Shown in pieces: positions 1 to 7,077 of a DNA stretch of 8,020 nucleotides; position 1 is the first letter of the stretch; every line of letters begins with the position of its first letter. Source of the stretch: Candidatus Ratteibacteria bacterium. GTDB taxonomy: Bacteria > Ratteibacteria > UBA8468 > B48-G9 > JAFGKM01. The notes under the pieces are model-generated. The model was given only the letters and a program-made list of their open reading frames with translations. It was not told where the DNA came from and did not search any database. The DNA is taken from assembly GCA_028697565.1 (NCBI GenBank), contig JAQVEU010000029.1, positions 1 through 8,020 of the forward strand. The letters are read 5' to 3'. The position numbers and the translations under genes are program-made.

Positions 1-1293
1 GGCACCTGCTACCTCATTACCACCAACAATACAGGCACCCTTGAGTTCTTCACCATTTTCCAGGTGCCGATGGATATTTTCATGAACAACAATTGAGGCA
101 TCTACCACCATCCCTATGGCAATTGCTAATGCAGATAGAGAAACAATGTTTATTGTATAGCCAGCCATGTATAAAAAGACAAACGTAATAATTAGAGAGA
201 TAGGTATAGCACTTGCAATAATAAGCGAAGAACGGATATTGCCCAAGAATAAAAAAATAACGAGTATAACAAGTATTCCACCACTGATAAGAGAATTTCT
301 CAGGTTATTTATTGACTTTACAATCTGGTCAGATGAATCACTTACAAGAGTGAATTTTACATCAGAAGGTAGTGTCTCTTTTAGTGTCTCAAGTTTTTTA
401 AAGACAGCCCTACAGGTATTTACTGTATTTGCATCTGACTCTTTTTGAATCATTAAAACCAACCCATGACGTCTATCAACCAATGTCTCCTGTGTTATTT
501 CTTTAAAACTATCTCTAACAGTTGCTATATCTTTAATTTTTACCGGGACCCCATTATAGACACCTATTGCAACATCTTCTATTTGTTTTACCTTAATCTC
601 TTCTGGCACCCGGACAATATAGTCCAGCCTTCCCTCTTTTATATGGCCACCTGGTGTAGATAGGTTTGCCGATACTATAGCATTTTCTACCTGATTAATA
701 GAGATGTTATATGCCTTCAACCTTTCAGCATCTAATTCAACCAATATAGCCCTTTCAAGCCCACCCCTTACGACTGCACTTGCAACACCTGTGACACTCT
801 CTAATGGAAGACAAACATTGTCTTCAAGGAGTTTTTTAAGTCGTGGATATGTCTCTTCAGCACTTACTCCATATACCAATATAGGCATCATATTAACATC
901 TAATTTAAAAATTATAGGGTCATCTGCCTCATCAGGAATTAACGGTTTAACACGGTCAAGATTATCCCTTACATCATTGACTGCATTGTCTAAATTAGTT
1001 CCCCAATTAAATCTTAGTGTGATACCAGACATACCCTCCTGAGAAAATCCCTCTATCTTATCAAGATTATCAACAGTTGCAAGTTGCTCTTCTGCTACAC
1101 GGGTAATCCTTTCTTCAACCTCTTCAGGGCCTGCCCCTTTATAGGTCGTAAGAACCATAATTGAAGGAATTTCAATATCTGGTAATAGGTCCAGACCCAA
1201 ACGGGTCAAAGAAACTGTGCCAAGTATAAGAATCCCTATAAAAATCATAGCAGTGGTAACCGGCTTTTTAACTCCTATCTCTGGTATACTCAT
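1..1293 (-). CDS. RND-family (AcrB/HAE-type) inner-membrane efflux pump, N-terminal part
   Basis: This is the first 431 codons of a proton-driven resistance-nodulation-division pump; the frame is open to the window edge and full-length relatives have about 1,000 or more residues. The start MSIPEIGVKKPVTT is typical of the family, followed by TM1 (about 12-30) and the DLLPDIEIPSI segment. A periplasmic porter region follows (about 40-330, with PEEVEERI near 56-63), then TM2 (336-352), TM3 (356-376) and TM4 (384-405). TM4 carries the proton-relay motif as GMVVDASIVVHEN: the first Asp (residue 398, AcrB D407) is kept, but the second (AcrB D408) is Ala399. ATG 1293 is chosen because GGGAG lies about 9 bases upstream; an out-of-frame ATG at 1300 gives only 10 codons. 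It is the last visible gene of the tetR-tolC-adaptor-pump operon. The family is clear; the substrate is unknown. Confidence 0.95.
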   Translation of the reverse strand, partial: MSIPEIGVKKPVTTAMIFIGILILGTVSLTRLGLDLLPDIEIPSIMVLTTYKGAGPEEVEERITRVAEEQLATVDNLDKIEGFSQEGMSGITLRFNWGTNLDNAVNDVRDNLDRVKPLIPDEADDPIIFKLDVNMMPILVYGVSAEETYPRLKKLLEDNVCLPLESVTGVASAVVRGGLERAILVELDAERLKAYNISINQVENAIVSANLSTPGGHIKEGRLDYIVRVPEEIKVKQIEDVAIGVYNGVPVKIKDIATVRDSFKEITQETLVDRRHGLVLMIQKESDANTVNTCRAVFKKLETLKETLPSDVKFTLVSDSSDQIVKSINNLRNSLISGGILVILVIFLFLGNIRSSLIIASAIPISLIITFVFLYMAGYTINIVSLSALAIAIGMVVDASIVVHENIHRHLENGEELKGACIVGGNEVAGA

Positions 1294-1300
1294 CTTTCAT

Positions 1301-1308
1301 CTCTCCCT
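1301..1308 (-). promoter_or_regulatory. Ribosome binding site of the RND pump gene
   Basis: On the minus strand the sequence AGGGAGAG precedes ATG 1293, with the GGGAG core about 9 bases from the start codon. It decides the start at 1293 over the ATG at 1300, which would have only about 2 bases of spacing and a 10-codon frame. Confidence 0.65.
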
Positions 1309-1313
1309 TAAAT

Positions 1314-1439
1314 TTAAAAAGTTTTTACCCTTTTAAGAATACTCGAACCAAGAATATTTCCTATTTCTGTTGTTTTTTGAAGTAACGACTCAATCATCTC
1401 TCCATCGACTTTTTTGGAATTCCCACTATTTCTTTGCAT
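1314..1439 (-). CDS. Possible small protein (41 aa) between adaptor and pump genes
   Basis: A 41-codon frame, starting MQRNSGNSKK and ending LKRVKTF before TAA, fills most of the gap between the adaptor and pump genes. AGAAGG lies 5 bases upstream of ATG 1439, and the stop lies 20 bases before the pump start, so it is placed like a true operon member. An in-frame ATG at 1469 has no visible ribosome site. The protein is basic and hydrophilic, and residues 13-37 could form one amphipathic helix (MIESLLQKTTEIGNIL). There is no signal peptide or membrane segment. I do not recognise a family. It could be a small accessory protein of the pump, a remnant of a decayed gene left with the adjacent heptamer repeats, or a chance frame. 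Conservation is untested. Confidence 0.35.
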   Translation of the reverse strand: MQRNSGNSKKVDGEMIESLLQKTTEIGNILGSSILKRVKTF

Positions 1440-1458
1440 TTCCACCTTCTCTTTATAA

Positions 1459-1486
1459 AAATTTTGCATTTTACACTTTACATTTT
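1459..1486 (-). repeat. Degenerate heptamer tandem repeat next to the adaptor stop codon
   Basis: Read on the minus strand, directly after the adaptor gene's TAG stop, are AAAATGT, AAAGTGT, AAAATGC and a degenerate AAAATTT: three good units and one poor one of 7 bases. This kind of A-rich heptamer run occurs between genes in some genomes. It lies in the only long spacer of the efflux operon. The units are few and AT-rich, so chance is possible. Confidence 0.4.
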
Positions 1487-2602
1487 CTACTCTACTACCA
1501 TAACCTCAATACCATCCTTTACAGTATTCTGTCCTTCAATAACTATGTTTTCATTTTCAGTTAATCCAGATGTAACCTCTATTTTATCTGCTTCTTGTAG
1601 TCCTGTGGTAATTTCCCTCATTTTTACGTAGTTCCCTTCCACAACAAACACACACTTTTTGCCTTCCCTTTCAACAATAGCATCAAAAGGAATAACGATA
1701 ACATTTTTATGAGAGGTAACAATGATATTTGCCCTTGCAAACATCCCTGGCTTTAAAAGATAGTTGGGATTATTAACAGAAATCTCAACCTCTGTTGTTC
1801 TTGTTTCAGTATCAGTAACAGGGGCAATGTTATAGACCTTACCCATAAACAGTTTTTCAGGATAGGCATCCACCTTTATCTCAACCTGCTGTCCCTTTTT
1901 CACTTTACTTATCTTTTTTTCTCCTACACGGACAACTATCTTTACTGTATCCATCTCTACTATGGTTACAAGAGGTGCACTTTTTGACATAGATGCCTCA
2001 GTTATAATCTCTCCCTCATCAATAAACCTTTCTGCCACCAAACCACTGATAGGAGAAGTAATTTTTGTATCTTCCAACTTTATTTTTGCAAGTCCAAGTT
2101 GTGCCTCCAAACTTTCAACCTGATGATATGCCGACTCGCAGGCAGTTCTTGCATCATCTAACTTCTTTTCAGATATAACCTTCTGGTTAAAAAGTTCCTT
2201 CATTCGTTCATAGTCCTTCTTTAAATTTTCATAATTGATTCTTGCTGATTTCAACTGGTTTTCTATTTGTTTTACTGTCAACGCATTATTTTTGTAGTCA
2301 ACCTGGGCAATTTGTCCCCCTTTTTTCACATACTGCCCTTTGTCCACAAACATCTTTTCTACTTCTCCTGTAACCTTTGAAAAAACTGTAACCTTTGACC
2401 ATGGCTGTATATCACCAGAAGTAGAAACAACTTCCCTGACATCTCCTTTTTGTACCTGTGTGATTTTAACAGGAATCTTAACTACCTCTTCCTCTTCCTT
2501 TACCTCATTACCCCTTCTTTTCATTATATTTCTTACAATAGCATTACCTAACCCGAGAACCAAAAGAATTATAAAACATAAAAATATAATCTTCTTTTTC
2601 AT
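1487..2602 (-). CDS. RND efflux periplasmic adaptor (membrane fusion protein, HlyD/AcrA type)
   Basis: This 371-residue protein should link the inner-membrane pump to the outer-membrane channel across the periplasm. Residues 4-20 form a hydrophobic N-terminal segment after MKKK; there is no lipobox Cys, so it is probably anchored by an uncleaved helix or exported by a signal peptide. The first half of the lipoyl domain is near 54-104 (VTGEVEKMFVDKGQYVKKG), followed by an alpha-hairpin coiled coil (about 105-175) rich in Lys, Glu and Leu. The second lipoyl half is near 178-202 (ITSPISGLVAERFIDEGEII), then come a beta-barrel (about 215-295, with LLKPGMFARANI) and a membrane-proximal domain (about 297-371). 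Length is normal for the family. Its ATG overlaps the channel gene's stop as ATGA, with GGGAG 7 bases upstream, so translation is probably coupled. A 193-base gap separates it from the pump gene. Confidence 0.95.
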   Translation of the reverse strand: MKKKIIFLCFIILLVLGLGNAIVRNIMKRRGNEVKEEEEVVKIPVKITQVQKGDVREVVSTSGDIQPWSKVTVFSKVTGEVEKMFVDKGQYVKKGGQIAQVDYKNNALTVKQIENQLKSARINYENLKKDYERMKELFNQKVISEKKLDDARTACESAYHQVESLEAQLGLAKIKLEDTKITSPISGLVAERFIDEGEIITEASMSKSAPLVTIVEMDTVKIVVRVGEKKISKVKKGQQVEIKVDAYPEKLFMGKVYNIAPVTDTETRTTEVEISVNNPNYLLKPGMFARANIIVTSHKNVIVIPFDAIVEREGKKCVFVVEGNYVKMREITTGLQEADKIEVTSGLTENENIVIEGQNTVKDGIEVMVVE

Positions 2603-3882
2603 TTTTCCACTCCCTTTCCACTTGCCTTTTCAAGTGCAGCAAACGAAATTTGATAATTATACAATGACTGGGCATAGCTATTTGTTGCTTCTGTTAAAGA
2701 GGTTGCTGCTTCAATTACCTCTGTTGTTGTTGCCATTCCCTCCTTATATAAAAGATTGGCAACTCTTAAATTTTCTTCTGCTGTTTCCATCTGTTTCATC
2801 CGCTCTTCAATGCTTTTTTCATTAGATAAAAGCGTTAAATAACAGTTTTTAACTTCAAGTTCAATGCTCTTTTTTACAATCTCAAGTTGCTTTTCTATCT
2901 GTTTCTTTTCACTTTCCGCCTGCCTTACCCTGTCTCTTGTTTGTCCCCAGTTCCATATATCAAGAGAAAGGGCAATCCCGACATTCCAGTTTGTATCCCA
3001 GTCATCTTTTGATGACTGTGTCCCTTTTTCAATATTATAGTTGTTAAAGAGATAGACCTGCGGATAGAAATTACTTTTCTCTACACTTGTTTTTTTGTCA
3101 TAGATTAACAAAAGTTTTTCCATACTTTTAATTTCAGGCCTATTTTCCAGTGCAAGTGTCTTCCAATAGTCATAGTCCCTTTTGTCTCCTTTTGCTTCAA
3201 GTATATCCTCAACCTCAAACTCATTGTCTACTGGACTATTCAAAAGAAAGTTAAAGTTTGATTTTGCGACCTTGATTAGATTTTCTGCCTCAATTATTTG
3301 TGTTTCTGCATTTTTTACAGAGACCTCTGTTCTCAAAATGTCAAGGTTTGTTATAAGCCCCTGGGCAAATAGCTGTTTTGCATCTTCCATGTGTTTTTCA
3401 AGCATCTGCTTATATCTTTCACTTGTTGTCAGAAATTTTTTTGCTTCCAATATAGAAAAATATCCCTTTTTTACATTAAAAATTATGTTCTGAAGCTGGA
3501 CATTATACTGAATTCTGGCATTCTCAAGATTTTCTTTTGATATCTGGTATGTCTCTTTAATTTTTCCACCAGTAAATAGCGGTTGCTGTAATGAAAATGT
3601 AGCAGTATAGAGGTTATCATCTGTCATTTTCATAGAGGCACCACCAATGCTTACACCTTCATTATCTCCAAGATATGTATAGTTAAAAGAAGATACAACA
3701 CCTGGCAAGAAATATGTCCTTGCCTCTTCTTTTTGATAATATGCCTGCTCTATTTTATCTTCTGAAATTTTTATCTCAAGATTGTTCTCAATGGCAAGTT
3801 TTATTGCATCTGAAAGTGTGAGGAAATTATCAGAAAAAAGACAAAATGGAAAAATTAACAGCATCATTAAAAGATATCTCAT
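2599..3882 (-). CDS. TolC-family outer-membrane efflux channel
   Basis: This 427-residue protein is expected to form the trimeric outer-membrane channel through which the pump expels its substrate. Residues 1-17 (MRYLLMMLLIFPFCLFS) look like a Sec signal peptide with the mature start near DNFLTLSDA. Two outer-membrane efflux protein repeats follow. The first starts LTLSDAIKLAIENNLEI (21-37) and includes QQPLFTGGKI. The second starts near the RPEIKSMEK segment, has the strand VGIALSLDIWNWGQTRDRVRQ and ends in long coiled-coil helices with YKEGMATTTEVIEA near the C-terminus. Length is in the usual range. ATG 3882 starts 1 base after the tetR stop and has a perfect AAGGAGGG ribosome site. Its stop overlaps the adaptor start by 4 bases. 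Family assignment is secure; the transported compound is not shown. Confidence 0.95.
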   Translation of the reverse strand: MRYLLMMLLIFPFCLFSDNFLTLSDAIKLAIENNLEIKISEDKIEQAYYQKEEARTYFLPGVVSSFNYTYLGDNEGVSIGGASMKMTDDNLYTATFSLQQPLFTGGKIKETYQISKENLENARIQYNVQLQNIIFNVKKGYFSILEAKKFLTTSERYKQMLEKHMEDAKQLFAQGLITNLDILRTEVSVKNAETQIIEAENLIKVAKSNFNFLLNSPVDNEFEVEDILEAKGDKRDYDYWKTLALENRPEIKSMEKLLLIYDKKTSVEKSNFYPQVYLFNNYNIEKGTQSSKDDWDTNWNVGIALSLDIWNWGQTRDRVRQAESEKKQIEKQLEIVKKSIELEVKNCYLTLLSNEKSIEERMKQMETAEENLRVANLLYKEGMATTTEVIEAATSLTEATNSYAQSLYNYQISFAALEKASGKGVEK

Positions 3883-3883
3883 T

Positions 3884-4462
3884 TTATTCCCTCCTTATTC
3901 CACTTATAAAAATCTGGTATATCATATCTGTCTTATCCGTTAGTGAATATCTTCTTCCACCTAAAATCCATCTGTGTATATGTACATGCAGGAGACCTAA
4001 AAGTGAGTATATTATATCATCCGTGTCCATATCCTTTATCTTACCTGCCTTTATCTGTTCTTCTATTATTTCCTTTATAAAACTCCATCTTGAGAAAAAG
4101 TCCGTCCAGCAATGGTCAAATGACTTTCTTTTTAAAAATGGCTTTTCCTGAAGAAGAATTTTGAAAAGAAAATAATTTTTTTCATAATAGGAAAGATATT
4201 TTTCTATACCTTTTCTTATCTTCTCAAAAAAGCCATCTATCTCTTCAACGGTTTTTATGGTCTCTTGTATCAAATTGTCAAACTCTTCTTTAATAAGAGA
4301 ATAAAACAGGTCTGTCTTATCCTCAAAGTAAAGATAGAATGTTCCTTTTCCGACACCTGCCTTTTCTGTAATCTCCTCAATAGTAGTAGCAGAGTATCCC
4401 TTCTCACTTATAATCCTCAGGGATGCCTTCAATATCAAATCCTTCTTGTCTTTTTTCCCCAT
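3884..4462 (-). CDS. TetR/AcrR-family transcriptional repressor of the efflux operon
   Basis: This 192-residue regulator has the classic TetR N-terminal DNA-binding domain: helix 1 KKDLILKASLRIISEKGYS (6-24), then the helix-turn-helix TTIEEITEKAGVGKGTFYLYF (27-46) and KTDLFYSL. Residues 60-192 are the family's variable helical ligand-binding and dimer region and give no ligand hint. It is the first gene of the efflux operon, 1 base upstream of the channel gene, with a palindrome just in front of it. It therefore probably represses both itself and the pump genes until an effector binds. ATG 4462 is the start giving a normal N-terminus, but only a weak purine stretch (AAAAAGA) precedes it, suggesting low translation of the repressor relative to the channel. 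The family is certain; autoregulation is inferred from position. Confidence 0.95.
   Translation of the reverse strand: MGKKDKKDLILKASLRIISEKGYSATTIEEITEKAGVGKGTFYLYFEDKTDLFYSLIKEEFDNLIQETIKTVEEIDGFFEKIRKGIEKYLSYYEKNYFLFKILLQEKPFLKRKSFDHCWTDFFSRWSFIKEIIEEQIKAGKIKDMDTDDIIYSLLGLLHVHIHRWILGGRRYSLTDKTDMIYQIFISGIRRE
3889..3896 (-). promoter_or_regulatory. Strong ribosome binding site of the outer-membrane channel gene, inside the tetR coding end
   Basis: On the minus strand AAGGAGGG lies 6 bases before ATG 3882. It is an almost full complement to the 16S rRNA 3' end and at the same time encodes the last residues (Arg-Arg-Glu) of the TetR-family regulator. It is the strongest ribosome site seen in the operon. 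Confidence 0.85.
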
Positions 4463-4475
4463 TCTTTTTATTTAC

Positions 4476-4491
4476 GACTGACCAGTCAGTC
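4476..4491. promoter_or_regulatory. Probable TetR-family operator palindrome
   Basis: GACTGAC-CA-GTCAGTC is an inverted repeat with two perfect 7-base arms and a 2-base centre. It lies 14 bases before the repressor start codon and 17 bases downstream of the -10 hexamer, roughly +11 to +26 if transcription starts near 4502. TetR-family dimers usually bind palindromes of this size next to their own gene. Binding here would block initiation or promoter escape. Confidence 0.85.
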
Positions 4492-4508
4492 ATTATATAT
4501 ATTCCACA

Positions 4509-4537
4509 ATTGTACCCTTTTCTATCCTTCCTGTCAA
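4509..4537 (-). promoter_or_regulatory. Sigma-70-type promoter of the efflux operon
   Basis: On the minus strand TTGACA (4537-4532) and TACAAT (4514-4509) are separated by exactly 17 bases: a perfect -35 and a one-mismatch -10 at optimal spacing. Transcription would start near 4502, giving a leader of about 40 bases containing the operator palindrome. The -35 lies only 12 bases beyond the stop codon of the preceding hydrolase-like gene. A second TATAAT at 4497-4492 has no matching -35. Confidence 0.8.
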
Positions 4538-4549
4538 TAAGATTGTGTG

Positions 4550-6328
4550 TCAGAGTTTTTTAATCTGCCTTTTAAGAAGGGCGGCCTTATAGGTAAGGTC
4601 TTTCTCTGTTATGAAATACTCATGTGCCTCAGGGTGATAGCCAAAGTCCGAATTTCTTTTTATAATCTCCATGTCACTTTCAACAATGACAACCTCATCT
4701 TTCAAAAGTTTCTTCAACTCTTTTTGTACAACCTTGTCCCCACTGTTATATCTCTTAAGCAACCTATAAAACTCAATAATATTGATGGTGCTTCTGATAA
4801 GAAGGAATATATGGACTGCTAAGTCCAGTTCTTTTTTATATCGTGGCTCTTCAAGATACTCCTTTCCTTCTTTCAGTACATCTATCCCCTTTCCCCATTC
4901 AGAAAGGAGTTTCTTAAACGCCCTTATAACAAATGCTGAACTAAATGGTCGTATCCAGCCATTCAGGGTATCCCCGGAGATGAGGTGTCCATTTTTGTCC
5001 CTTGGAAGTGGCAACCAGGATGGTATCTCTCGCATCTCCTTATCCTTCAGTGTAAAAGGGTATGCAGTCGCATAGTTCACAGGAGATGAATAAAGAAAGG
5101 GGATGCTGAAGGGATAGTTCTCCCATGCATCAGAGAAATATCTCCATGCCTTTATCACATATCCTGCCTGTTCCTTCCCAAACTCTTCTATTGCAACCTC
5201 TTTTACTGCATTAGATGGGGTAAGAGAGTGCCTGCCAGACATTTTCCCTGCAACCTTACTCATAGGTGATATATCTCCTCCGAATATCCAGCAGCCCAGA
5301 AACCCATCCACCCCCATCTTTCTCATCCTATAAAGTTTTTCAGCAATTTTATAAGGTACAGGGATATATGGAACAGTAACAAGTTCATGGGTTGAGCCCA
5401 CTTGAAGTTTGGCAGTGACCTTCATACCACGGTCTTTGGCAAGACAAAAAAGTTTCTTGAACCTCGGGGATGGACCTGTGTAGGACAAACTGTACTCATC
5501 TATATCCAGTTGTTTGTTCAGCACCTTCTTATATCCGCCCCTTTCAAAATCACCCTGCAGTATAACATCCTGTGGCAGTGAACTAATGAGTTTTTCCTGA
5601 GGGTCTGGCTCAATGATATACCAGGACCAGTTCCATGCAATTACCCTTGCATCAGGGGATGCATCCTTTATTCCTTTATTGATAAGTGTAATGACCTCGG
5701 AGACCACCTGATGCGGCTCTCTTTTATCACACCTCTTGCACTCAAATGGTTTCGCTGCCCACTCATCCATAAGCGGGTCTGTAAACTTTAGCCGCCACTT
5801 TGGATAGTGTGAATAGCAGTGGGTATGAAACTCACTTGCAGTTATCATAAAGACACCGCCAAGTCCTGGAACTTTTTTAAAAAGGTTATAACTGCTCTGA
5901 TAAAGATAGTCCTTTACCTTCTGTGTGCTTGAACAGAGTGCATAGTATCTGCCAGAAAAAGGAGGAGTTCCCTGAAATTCCGCCGACTGTCCCTTCACAT
6001 CAGGGTTATTCTTCCAGAAAGGGTCTTCTTCACGAAGGCCCCTCGGCTCACAGAAGTATAAAAACACCTTCAGTCCATACCTTCCTGCCTTCTCAACCAT
6101 CCTGTTAAGTGCAGGTATCTGCTGGTTCTCCTTTTTCCCAAACTCAGGGAATACATCAGAAGAAACAATATCCCTTAAGATACAGTGAAGCCAGACAGCA
6201 CCAAATCCTTCCCTGCCTATCTCTTCAAGGTAGTGGTCAGGATGGTTCTTTACAGAGTCCTCAATATCTCTGCCGTAAAAATCACCATATGGTGAACGTA
6301 TAATCTTTATATCAAATACATCTTTCAT
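4550..6328 (-). CDS. Putative TIM-barrel glycoside hydrolase-like protein, function unknown
   Basis: This 592-residue protein has no signal peptide, so it is probably cytoplasmic. Its first part reads like an (alpha/beta)8 sugar hydrolase: HYLEEIGREGFGAVWLHCIL (32-51), a helix then GLKVFLYFCEPRGL (85-98), GLGGVFMITASEFHTHCYSH (155-174), ARVIAWNWSWYI (227-238) and GVDGFLGCWIFGGDISP (339-355), which look like successive barrel strands. Glu166 at a strand end is a candidate acid. C197-x-x-C200, with Cys171 and nearby His168, 170 and 174, could bind a metal. Residues 370-592 are mostly helical and end with DFGYHPEAHEYFITEKDL, resembling a tail I associate with uncharacterised hydrolases of sugar-degrading bacteria. 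It overlaps the creatininase-like gene by 4 bases (ATGA); the nearest AAGGA is 12 bases away, so coupling is likely. GH20- or GH67-like enzymes are possible relatives; I cannot assign a family or substrate. Confidence 0.6.
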   Translation of the reverse strand: MKDVFDIKIIRSPYGDFYGRDIEDSVKNHPDHYLEEIGREGFGAVWLHCILRDIVSSDVFPEFGKKENQQIPALNRMVEKAGRYGLKVFLYFCEPRGLREEDPFWKNNPDVKGQSAEFQGTPPFSGRYYALCSSTQKVKDYLYQSSYNLFKKVPGLGGVFMITASEFHTHCYSHYPKWRLKFTDPLMDEWAAKPFECKRCDKREPHQVVSEVITLINKGIKDASPDARVIAWNWSWYIIEPDPQEKLISSLPQDVILQGDFERGGYKKVLNKQLDIDEYSLSYTGPSPRFKKLFCLAKDRGMKVTAKLQVGSTHELVTVPYIPVPYKIAEKLYRMRKMGVDGFLGCWIFGGDISPMSKVAGKMSGRHSLTPSNAVKEVAIEEFGKEQAGYVIKAWRYFSDAWENYPFSIPFLYSSPVNYATAYPFTLKDKEMREIPSWLPLPRDKNGHLISGDTLNGWIRPFSSAFVIRAFKKLLSEWGKGIDVLKEGKEYLEEPRYKKELDLAVHIFLLIRSTINIIEFYRLLKRYNSGDKVVQKELKKLLKDEVVIVESDMEIIKRNSDFGYHPEAHEYFITEKDLTYKAALLKRQIKKL

Positions 6329-7065
6329 TGTTTTAGTAGTTCCTTCATCTTTTTCAATATCATCTCTTGTGCAGCACGTCCATAGTCAATAGATGCCTTC
6401 TTTGCACCTGAACTATACCACTTCTTTTCTGTAAACCTCTTCATATCCACACCTTCAGGGCAGAAGGCAAGCATAAGGGATGTCTCCTGCTGGCCTGCAT
6501 GGTCTATGGGAAACCTTTTCTGTGTCTCCTCATCCATAAAGGGATGGACTTTTATCCAGTTGAATGGGTCGGAGCCCTTCTCATGCATTGAATAGTAGTC
6601 CTTCATCTCTTCTTTACCCCACCAGCCATCACCACTCTCCTTTTCAAGATACTCAAAGATTACTTCCCTTGCTGCAAGTTTAAAGGCAAGGTCTGTGGGC
6701 ATACCTGCAACAAAGTTTTCACTCTGGTGGTGGATAAAGATATGTATATTCTTAATTCCTATCCGCAGCATCCCCCTGAACAGATCCTTCGCAAAGATGT
6801 AAAGCGTCCTGCTGGGGATATGTATTGTACCATTATTTTCAGGTGGCTCCACTGCATAACTTGCTGCCCCGTAATAAAAAGGAGGACATATCACAATATC
6901 CATCTCCTTTTCAATAATCTCCAGCGCCTTTATTATCAGAAGCGTGTCAACACCGAATACACAGTGTTCAGAGTGGTATTCAATAACACCCACAGGAATA
7001 ACAAAAGGGATATTCTTTCTTATTGCCTCCCGCAGGTCATCTGCAAACATCATCTCGTATCTCAT
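6325..7065 (-). CDS. Creatininase-family amidohydrolase-like protein
   Basis: This 246-residue protein has the fold signature of the creatininase family, whose known members hydrolyse cyclic or formyl amides (creatinine amidohydrolase, formamide hydrolases of cofactor pathways, MftE-type proteins). Visible motifs are PVGVIEYHSEH (24-34) with Glu29 and His31, Asp40, NIHIFIHHQSENF (106-118) and DHAGQQETSLMLAFCPEGVD (188-207) with Glu194. Against the usual NGHGGN or NGHYEN, the third motif reads HHQSEN: the metal-binding His position appears to be Gln114, with His113 next to it, while Glu116-Asn117 are kept. Length is normal and there is no signal peptide. ATG 7065 has AAAAGGGG about 6 bases upstream. 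It sits 12 bases after the M24 gene and overlaps the hydrolase-like gene. The reaction is not known; creatinine itself is only one option. Confidence 0.85.
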   Translation of the reverse strand: MRYEMMFADDLREAIRKNIPFVIPVGVIEYHSEHCVFGVDTLLIIKALEIIEKEMDIVICPPFYYGAASYAVEPPENNGTIHIPSRTLYIFAKDLFRGMLRIGIKNIHIFIHHQSENFVAGMPTDLAFKLAAREVIFEYLEKESGDGWWGKEEMKDYYSMHEKGSDPFNWIKVHPFMDEETQKRFPIDHAGQQETSLMLAFCPEGVDMKRFTEKKWYSSGAKKASIDYGRAAQEMILKKMKELLKQ

Positions 7066-7077
7066 ATAGTACCCCTT

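Noticed and set aside
167..1042. Plus-strand open frames of 65 to 112 codons opposite the pump gene
   Set aside because: They are mirror frames of a clear RND coding sequence, give low-complexity Ser/Leu/Phe-rich products and have no family resemblance. The same applies to the other plus-strand frames at 2340-2825, 3182-3493, 3846-4151, 4265-4822, 4782-5075, 5923-6303, 6727-7182 and 7383-7640.
1313..1330. TAAAAAC/TTTTTA palindrome upstream of the pump gene as a terminator
   Set aside because: It is an AT-only inverted repeat with almost no loop, so it would not form a stable hairpin, and it lies between genes that belong to one efflux system.
1459..1486. Heptamer run as part of a CRISPR-like array
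   Set aside because: The units are directly adjacent, 7 bases long and without spacers.
4492..4497. Perfect TATAAT on the minus strand as an alternative -10
   Set aside because: At 16 to 18 bases upstream there is only AAGGGT/AAAGGG-like sequence, not a -35. The upstream pair at 4509-4537 is far better.
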